From Candidatus Poribacteria bacterium (GTDB taxonomy: Bacteria > Poribacteria > WGA-4E > WGA-3G): DNA of 64,000 nucleotides. Below are positions 59,157 through 64,000 of the stretch, in pieces. The DNA is taken from assembly GCA_028820635.1 (NCBI GenBank), contig JAPPIG010000064.1, forward strand, positions 1 to 64,000. The letters run 5' to 3'. Below the pieces are notes generated by a model. It was not told where the DNA came from and made no database searches. It saw nothing but the letters and a program-made list of their open reading frames with translations. The translations under genes were made by a program, and so were the position numbers. Every line of letters begins with the position of its first letter. The stretch's first letter is position 1.

Positions 59157-61651
59157 TAGTGAGGAATACCTAATTGATGCATGCGACGGTGAATTGCCTC
59201 TCGTGCCTCTTGGAATGGACGAGAAAGGTATTCCAGATGATTATCCTCACCGTGGTGGTGCGTTACCGTGCCGGGTTCATGATGACGTGCGGATTGTTGA
59301 ATATAGGATAATCCGCCTTCAATCAAAGTTAGCATATAGTTTGCTGTTTCTGGATCGAACATCCACCATTCACCACCGACAGCGACGTAAATTGGAGACG
59401 TGTGTGCGATGATACCGCGCCGCCATCCATCGTGGTGTGGAATTGCTTGCGCATAGTTAGGTCCGCCACACCGTGCAGCTATCCATGAATGCTTATCTAC
59501 TTTTAGATTTGCTTTCAGACGTAACTGGTGTGAACCATCGTTTTCCTCTGTAGAGGCAACAACTTCTCCTGCTTGCACAATTTGTAAAGTATGAATAGGA
59601 AAGATGGAATCAGCGGATGCTTCAACTTCCACAGTGCCGCCATTGCCAGGAAGGTTAATCGTGCTGCCTATCGGTTGTCCATTTACGGTAAGCCGAATCA
59701 TTGGACCGCCACTGAGGAACGTATTGCCAGCACTCATGTATTTGCACCAATTATCGTAGTTAAATTCTTCGTTTTCAGGAATGTGGACATACGTGCGGTA
59801 TACGCCTACAGGCACATCTGCTGTCATCTTATCCGTGCCGCCGACAAGCGGCAATTTATAGCCACAGTTGAGATAACGGTAATATTCAAGATGTCCATAC
59901 ATCGCGTTAGTGAGGTATTCGACTGCATCTACACGCCCTGTAGCGATGAGCGTTGCAGGTTCACAATTCGGATTTGGAATATGTGGTAAAACGACAGTGC
60001 CACCTTGTGCATGGCACGCATCTGCCCAGTGTGAGAGCGTTACCTCCAGGTTCCCGCCAAGTTCTGCTTCACCCGGCCCATCGGAACACCACGGTGCCAC
60101 CTGTTCCTTTAAACCGAGCAGCGTAAGATGACCAAGCACATGTTGTCTGTTCTCCTGCGTGGCATAGACAATGCTTCTTCCATCGGCAGAAACCGTCGGT
60201 CTTCCGATGAATTCCTCTGTATTTGTGAAGAGATGCCCCCACTGCGAAAGGAGAAGATTGACAACGCCAAGGTCTTCACCTTGTGCTTCGGTATGTGCGC
60301 CTTGTGTTGAAAGGAAGTGGACGTGTGTGTCGCCGCTAAAATAGCGTCCAGCGTTCATATCGCACCACCGCTTTAATCGCAGTGTCAACTCACGTTGTCC
60401 GGGTTTTATATTGACGGTGGTTCGCAAGGGCGTATATTCAAAACCACGTGCTACATCAACAATAACATCACCGCGAGGTAACCATCCCTGACATGTGCCA
60501 TCAATATAAGCATAGCTAATCTGACCCAGCCGCACATCACCACCGACGTCTATGTGCCACGTGCCCATGTTTGAATTGACATGTGCGTGGTGTCCATGCG
60601 GGGCGTACGGCACACCGTGCGGTGAACGGAAATGGATACGACACGGCACAGGTTTATTCGTGTCTTCGTCAATTACGGTGGTATGCACCCAGTTTCTGCC
60701 TGTGTCAATGACTTCTACCTTGACACGTTCGTTTGGTTGTGCAACACCTTTTTCTTCGAGTTTTCCCCAATTGACCGCGCCAAGCGTTTCACCTTGATTT
60801 TTTACCTCAACGGTAGCGGATGGCGTAGCGGATATCTCAGTATATGCAGGGCTGCTTTTGTTATTTTGAAATTCACCCCATCCTTTGAAATCGTCATTGA
60901 TAAACGCATTGGATGGATTTTCTGGCAACGGATACGGATAAGTCGCAGTGCCACGGTCAACATTCACTTCCATGTCAAACGGTTTGTCAGCATCTTCTGC
61001 CTGTGGCAGTGTGATTTTGACTTCACGGTTCGGATGTCGCGGGATAGGGTCTTCGTCAAGGTAACCGAGCGTGATTGCTGCTACAATAAACTTACGTTCT
61101 TGTGGTTGTATTTCTATTGACGTTACTTCAACATCGGGATTAAGGTTTTTCCATATCCATAGGTAATAGTTGCGCGGGACACATTGAGTCGCCTCAGTCT
61201 GCCGTTGTCCGGCAGAACCCCACGGACCTTGATACCGAGCATGCAAACCTTCTTTGGTATCAGGGACAGCAATGAAGGTCTGTTGTCCCCATCCTTGTGG
61301 CACGCTGCCAATCTCAAACCGTTCACGAATTGGCACACTTTCCTTTTCACCATCGGCGTAGTGAAAAACATAATTGGCAATAAGTTTTCCGATCGGTTCG
61401 CCTTCATGGATGCGGGACTCAAGCAAGCGATGTACGATGATAACTCGCTTTGGATTAGAATTAATTGGAATTTGGATAGAGTCTGTATTTACACCATCCC
61501 CGAATCCCAAAAAACTTTTTTCACCTTCGGAAATGTGAAAAGGGAGTCCGTGGAATGCCTGTTGTCCCAATGTTGGCGTTGTGTTTGCACCGATTATTTC
61601 TGCGTTGACATTACATAAATCGGTAAGAGAGATAGGTTGATAGTCTTGCAT
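59156..61651 (-). CDS. CehA/McbA-family metallohydrolase (PHP domain) with N-terminal beta domains
   Basis: An 831-residue protein. The first 330 residues are beta-rich (FHYADGEKESVPIRERFEIG and similar), then a carboxypeptidase-like beta sandwich (VPCRIHFRSPHGVPYAPHG). The PHP catalytic domain begins near 430 with RYFSGDTHVHFLSTQGAHTEAQGEDLG and includes WADACHAQGGTVVLPH, YRYLNCGYKLPLVGGTDKM and GPMIRLTVNGQPIG. CehA and McbA hydrolyse carbamate esters, but the family is broad. No signal peptide is visible. It sits between a Gfo/Idh/MocA and an MDR gene, suggesting catabolism of a sugar-like or ester substrate. Confidence 0.85.
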   Translation of the reverse strand: MQDYQPISLTDLCNVNAEIIGANTTPTLGQQAFHGLPFHISEGEKSFLGFGDGVNTDSIQIPINSNPKRVIIVHRLLESRIHEGEPIGKLIANYVFHYADGEKESVPIRERFEIGSVPQGWGQQTFIAVPDTKEGLHARYQGPWGSAGQRQTEATQCVPRNYYLWIWKNLNPDVEVTSIEIQPQERKFIVAAITLGYLDEDPIPRHPNREVKITLPQAEDADKPFDMEVNVDRGTATYPYPLPENPSNAFINDDFKGWGEFQNNKSSPAYTEISATPSATVEVKNQGETLGAVNWGKLEEKGVAQPNERVKVEVIDTGRNWVHTTVIDEDTNKPVPCRIHFRSPHGVPYAPHGHHAHVNSNMGTWHIDVGGDVRLGQISYAYIDGTCQGWLPRGDVIVDVARGFEYTPLRTTVNIKPGQRELTLRLKRWCDMNAGRYFSGDTHVHFLSTQGAHTEAQGEDLGVVNLLLSQWGHLFTNTEEFIGRPTVSADGRSIVYATQENRQHVLGHLTLLGLKEQVAPWCSDGPGEAELGGNLEVTLSHWADACHAQGGTVVLPHIPNPNCEPATLIATGRVDAVEYLTNAMYGHLEYYRYLNCGYKLPLVGGTDKMTADVPVGVYRTYVHIPENEEFNYDNWCKYMSAGNTFLSGGPMIRLTVNGQPIGSTINLPGNGGTVEVEASADSIFPIHTLQIVQAGEVVASTEENDGSHQLRLKANLKVDKHSWIAARCGGPNYAQAIPHHDGWRRGIIAHTSPIYVAVGGEWWMFDPETANYMLTLIEGGLSYIQQSARHHEPGTVTHHHGEDNHLEYLSRPFQEAREAIHRRMHQLGIPH

Positions 61652-61774
61652 GATTAACCTCGGATGATTTGGTTGTCAGTTACTTTACTAAGAACGGTTT
61701 GCCATGTCTGCAGGAAATTCTCTTTGCTAAGTAGGTGCGTTACTGAAAACCGTTAACCGACAACTGATAACTAT

Positions 61775-62770
61775 TTAAAGCGGGAATTCTATTGCCTTGC
61801 CCTGTTCAGAGGACATATAGAATGCCTGCATCAGTTCTGTTAGATTACGCCCATCTTGGATAGTGATTGTCATCGGTTCATCGCGAAGAATGGCATTGAT
61901 CCACTGCTGCAACGGTGGCGGTGGTGATGCGGGTGCGTCTGTAATGTATTTTGCTTTCTCTTCATCAGAGAGTTTACGCGTCTGGAAATGCATCTCACCG
62001 TGTCCCGCAGCAAATGAGCCTTCCGTGCCGTAAATCTCAAGCATATTCGGACCAGAGCGATGTGTCCATGCAACATCAATTACACCGAGTGCTTTGTTCG
62101 CAAATTCCACAACAGAAACGCTGTTGTCATCAATTTGGAAGTTGCCCGTAAAGTTGTTTATCTTCGCAATTGCACTTTTCGGTTCACCCATCAACCATCG
62201 TATCACATCAACACGGTGACACCCCAAGTCAAAGAGTGCGCCGCCCCCGGCACGTACTGGGTCTGCAAACCAAGCACTCGTTCCACTGAACCAGCTATCC
62301 AGTGCGGCCGAATGTGCTATACGTCCTCTGCCGAATGTTATATCACCAAGGAGTCCATCATCAATCGCCTTTTTTGCGAACAGAATCTCAGAATTGGCTC
62401 GCGAAGGCAGGGAAATCATGAACTTTACGCCAGCTTTTTCAACTGCCTCAATAATTGGGTCGCATTCTGCGACTGTGATAGCGAGTGCTTTTTCGGTGAA
62501 GATATGTTTACCGGCTTCAGCAGCGGCGATCATCACACGCGGATGGTCAGACGTAACTGCATCAACGGCAACAGCGTCAACATCGTCGCGGCTCAACATT
62601 TCGTCAAGGTCGGAATAGAACGGCACTTCGTATTGTTCCGCTGCTGCTTTACCACCATATTCTTCCTCGTCCCAAACGGCAACGAGTTCGGTTTCGGGGT
62701 TTTCATGAATTTGTCGTGCATATCCACCAGCGTGGACATGCGCCATACTAATTTTTGCGACTTTAATCAT
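61775..62770 (-). CDS. Gfo/Idh/MocA family oxidoreductase
   Basis: A 331-residue dehydrogenase: KISMAHVHAGGYARQIHENPETELVAVWDEEEYGG as the nucleotide-binding start (variant, with AHVHAGG in place of GxGxxG), AEAGKHIFTEKALAIT with the EKx lysine, FDLGCHRVDVIRWLMGEP as the catalytic His/Asp region, and EIYGTEGSF. GGAG is 7 nt before the ATG. It is first in a likely operon with the metallohydrolase (123 nt gap) and the MDR dehydrogenase. Confidence 0.92.
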   Translation of the reverse strand: MIKVAKISMAHVHAGGYARQIHENPETELVAVWDEEEYGGKAAAEQYEVPFYSDLDEMLSRDDVDAVAVDAVTSDHPRVMIAAAEAGKHIFTEKALAITVAECDPIIEAVEKAGVKFMISLPSRANSEILFAKKAIDDGLLGDITFGRGRIAHSAALDSWFSGTSAWFADPVRAGGGALFDLGCHRVDVIRWLMGEPKSAIAKINNFTGNFQIDDNSVSVVEFANKALGVIDVAWTHRSGPNMLEIYGTEGSFAAGHGEMHFQTRKLSDEEKAKYITDAPASPPPPLQQWINAILRDEPMTITIQDGRNLTELMQAFYMSSEQGKAIEFPL

Positions 62771-62986
62771 TTAATTCTCCTTTTTAACTTGACTGAATAA
62801 CCAAGTGATGTCTTCAGCATCCTTACCTGACGATGGATACGCTAAGTAGAATGTCATGTAGGATAAAGGTGGATACCATGTGATAACTTCTGGCAAATCT
62901 TCCTCATAGAGATCGTCTATAGTCTTTCCGAGCCAAGAAACATAATGCTTTTCGAAGACGCACAAGTTCCGAAAATCAAAATACAT
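62771..62986 (-). CDS. Small uncharacterised protein or 3' part of a broken gene
   Basis: A 71-codon frame ending 1 nt before the Gfo/Idh/MocA start. MYFDFRNLCVFEKHYVSWLG through SYMTFYLAYPSSGKDAEDI looks like real protein. It lacks a ribosome-binding site, and its frame remains open a little upstream (QNDK before the Met). A 25-codon frame (62988-63065) stops one base before its ATG, in another frame. A single original gene of about 95 codons split by a frameshift fits, but two small genes are possible. Function unknown. Confidence 0.4.
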   Translation of the reverse strand: MYFDFRNLCVFEKHYVSWLGKTIDDLYEEDLPEVITWYPPLSYMTFYLAYPSSGKDAEDITWLFSQVKKEN

Positions 62987-62987
62987 C

Positions 62988-63065
62988 TTATCGTTTTGAT
63001 ATATTCTGAGTTTGCTTTAAAGCATCAAGAATATGAGCAACCGCCTCGCTCGCGTATGGTATCAT
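62988..63065 (-). CDS. 25-codon frame coupled to hepT by ATGA
   Basis: The ATG overlaps the hepT stop as ATGA, a usual sign of translational coupling. The product MIPYASEAVAHILDALKQTQ plus NISKR is helical, and TAA is followed one base later by the ATG of the 62771-62986 frame. It is either the intact start of a broken third gene of the toxin-antitoxin operon or a chance frame. Confidence 0.35.
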   Translation of the reverse strand: MIPYASEAVAHILDALKQTQNISKR

Positions 63066-63406
63066 TCGCTTATTTCCTCAAGGATTTGTTGAATTTGTGT
63101 CTGCAACAGCGGTAGTTCAAATTGCACTACGTCCCAGATAATATTAATATCTACATTGAAATATACGTGCGTCACTCTGTTCCTTAACCCCGCAATTTCC
63201 TGCCATGCAATATTGGGATATCTGTCTCGGGTTGAATCGGGGAGTTTCTTGACTGCTTCACCGATGATTTGAAGGTTTCGGATAACCGCGTCAATCCGCA
63301 TCTGATCCGTTTCAAATTTACTGTGAGTAACGTCTTTAACGTACGATGCAATACGTTCAGATGCTTCTACTATATCATGGAGATATAAACTATAGATTCG
63401 TGACAT
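63062..63406 (-). CDS. hepT: HepT-like HEPN toxin (DUF86)
   Basis: A 114-residue HEPN-domain protein. It has SRIYSLYLHDIVEASERI and the ribonuclease-type motif R75-x4-H80-x-Y82 in GLRNRVTHVYFNVDINIIWDVV. This is the motif of type VII HEPN toxins. Its start lies inside the antitoxin gene's end (17-nt overlap). In characterised pairs the MNT partner adenylates the HEPN tyrosine to silence it; Tyr82 is present here. Function by family is likely, but activity is not shown. Confidence 0.9.
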   Translation of the reverse strand: MSRIYSLYLHDIVEASERIASYVKDVTHSKFETDQMRIDAVIRNLQIIGEAVKKLPDSTRDRYPNIAWQEIAGLRNRVTHVYFNVDINIIWDVVQFELPLLQTQIQQILEEISE

Positions 63407-63701
63407 ATTCTATCTCTTTTTCGATATAAGGCTTTAGACGCGGTTTGATAGAGGTAGCAGTAACCAGGTCAACGTTCTTCTTAAACAGATCTTCAAGAAA
63501 AAGAGCTAACCCCATATAGTCGCGAAGGGTCAATCTTTCGAGTTCAACGATGAAATCAATGTCGCTTCCAGCAGTCGCTGTCCCTCGCACGTAAGATCCG
63601 AACAAGCCGATCCGCTTGACACCGTATTTTCGCAAAGTCTCTCGGTTGTCTACCAGACTCTGTTTAATAAGTTCCTTGCTAAGGATTGTTTGATCTTCCA
63701 T
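63390..63701 (-). CDS. mntA: MntA-like nucleotidyltransferase antitoxin
   Basis: A 103-residue minimal nucleotidyltransferase. KRIGLFGSYVRGTATAGSDIDFIVELE carries GS (35-36) and the DxD metal ligands (D47, D49). KKNVDLVTATSIKPRLKPYI gives the third acidic position. It pairs with the HEPN gene it overlaps, as an AMPylating antitoxin. The pair is followed by a possibly broken third frame. Confidence 0.9.
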   Translation of the reverse strand: MEDQTILSKELIKQSLVDNRETLRKYGVKRIGLFGSYVRGTATAGSDIDFIVELERLTLRDYMGLALFLEDLFKKNVDLVTATSIKPRLKPYIEKEIEYVTNL

Positions 63702-63758
63702 CTTAAATCCCTCTGGTAAGAATCTGCTAATACCAGATTAACTTAATTCCTATCTATC

Positions 63759-63780
63759 GGTGCGGTTAGGAAACCGTACC
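63759..63780. repeat. GGTGCGGTT hairpin repeat
   Basis: GGTGCGGTT (63759-63767), loop AGGA, AACCGTACC (63772-63780): a 9-bp stem with one G-T. A CTAATACCAGATTAAC motif, related to the ends of the element at 28590, lies just before it. Confidence 0.5.
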
Positions 63781-63826
63781 ATAGGCATCAATTTAAGGAT
63801 TTTAATTCTACTTTTTGGATATGTAT

Positions 63827-63990
63827 AGCCTCGTAGAGGCGGTATGTTTATAGCAAACGGCATCAGTCCTCCTTGAGCTCCGTAGGAGCGGTATGTGTAT
63901 CCAATTGCGTCTCTATAAACATATCGTTCCTACGGAACTCAAGAGCAGGTTAACGTTTTTTCTATAAACATATCGTTCCTACGGAACTCA
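63827..63990. repeat. Cluster of four CTATAAACATAYCG hairpin repeats (two inverted, two direct)
   Basis: Direct copies at 63913-63941 and 63962-63990 are identical 29-mers. Inverted copies lie at 63827-63853 and 63874-63900. Each has CTATAAACATAYCG or a near form followed by a 5-bp stem with a TAC-like loop: GTTCC/GGAAC twice, GCTCC/GGAGC, and GCCTC/GAGGC. A fifth copy at 30034 has GTCCC/GGGAC. No gene is present from 63702 to the end of the window. Confidence 0.75.
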
Positions 63991-64000
63991 TTTTCCCAAT

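Noticed and set aside
63913..63990. Two identical 29-mers 20 nt apart, as a CRISPR start
   Set aside because: The other copies are inverted or dispersed, spacers are uneven, and the stem covariation fits a hairpin repeat instead.
1..64000. CRISPR array or tRNA/rRNA genes
   Set aside because: No regularly spaced direct repeats with unique spacers were found, and no TPsiC-arm-like GGTTCGAATCC cloverleaf or rRNA-like stretch was noticed by eye. A dedicated tRNA scan could still find one I missed.

Overview
This window looks like part of a free-living or sponge-associated, Gram-negative bacterium of moderate G+C content. The gene set resembles what I know of Candidatus Poribacteria: five phytanoyl-CoA dioxygenase (PhyH) family proteins, a Cys-type sulfatase, two secreted LamG proteins sharing a C-terminal tail (GKLxTTWAxIK-like), two Gfo/Idh/MocA dehydrogenases, TolB-like propellers and a TonB-dependent receptor. 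The taxon is an inference from gene content. No rRNA, tRNA, CRISPR array, transposase or phage gene was seen.

Layout. 1-4.2 kb (minus): an ABC-2-like exporter, one ATPase followed by two paralogous permeases. 4.4-7.3 kb: a secreted protein with four EF-hand-like loops and a WD40-like C-terminus. 7.5-9.9 kb: a visibly AT-rich insert with a frameshifted DNA methyltransferase-HNH gene and a putative PIN-like protein, a possible defence or modification module. 10-16.4 kb: a secreted protein, an ABC-F ATPase, a MarR regulator fused to a ferritin-like segment, an ECF sigma factor and a TolB-like protein. 16.6-23.6 kb: TonB receptor, HAD phosphatase, DUF58 protein, orphan SsuB/TauB-type ATPase and an FGE-fold lipoprotein. 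23.7-32.5 kb: accessory catabolic genes (Gfo/Idh/MocA, quinone-reductase-like MDR, methyltransferase, three PhyH, LamG, sulfatase). 32.6-40 kb: a membrane peptidase-MA/TPR protein, a Tat-exported superoxide dismutase and sulfite-oxidase-like enzyme with a PhyH gene, a PBP4-type peptidase and citramalate synthase. 41-55.8 kb: mixed housekeeping and unknown genes, including UDP-sugar epimerase, mazG plus a NadD-like gene, and the run LamG-gpmI-prs-glycosyltransferase. 56-63 kb: cyclase, EamA transporter and the set Gfo/Idh/MocA, CehA/McbA-type metallohydrolase, zinc dehydrogenase. 63.0-63.7 kb: a MntA/HepT-type toxin-antitoxin pair.

The intergenic DNA is unusual. It carries several families of short palindromic repeats whose stems change on both sides while loops and flanks stay constant, plus long perfect palindromes and MITE-like units. 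The other points most worth a second look are the MarR-ferritin fusion with a palindromic operator at its promoter, the PhyH paralogues with HxH in place of HxD, the methyltransferase-HNH/PIN-like pair, and a 30-residue membrane peptide gene hidden between two PhyH genes.
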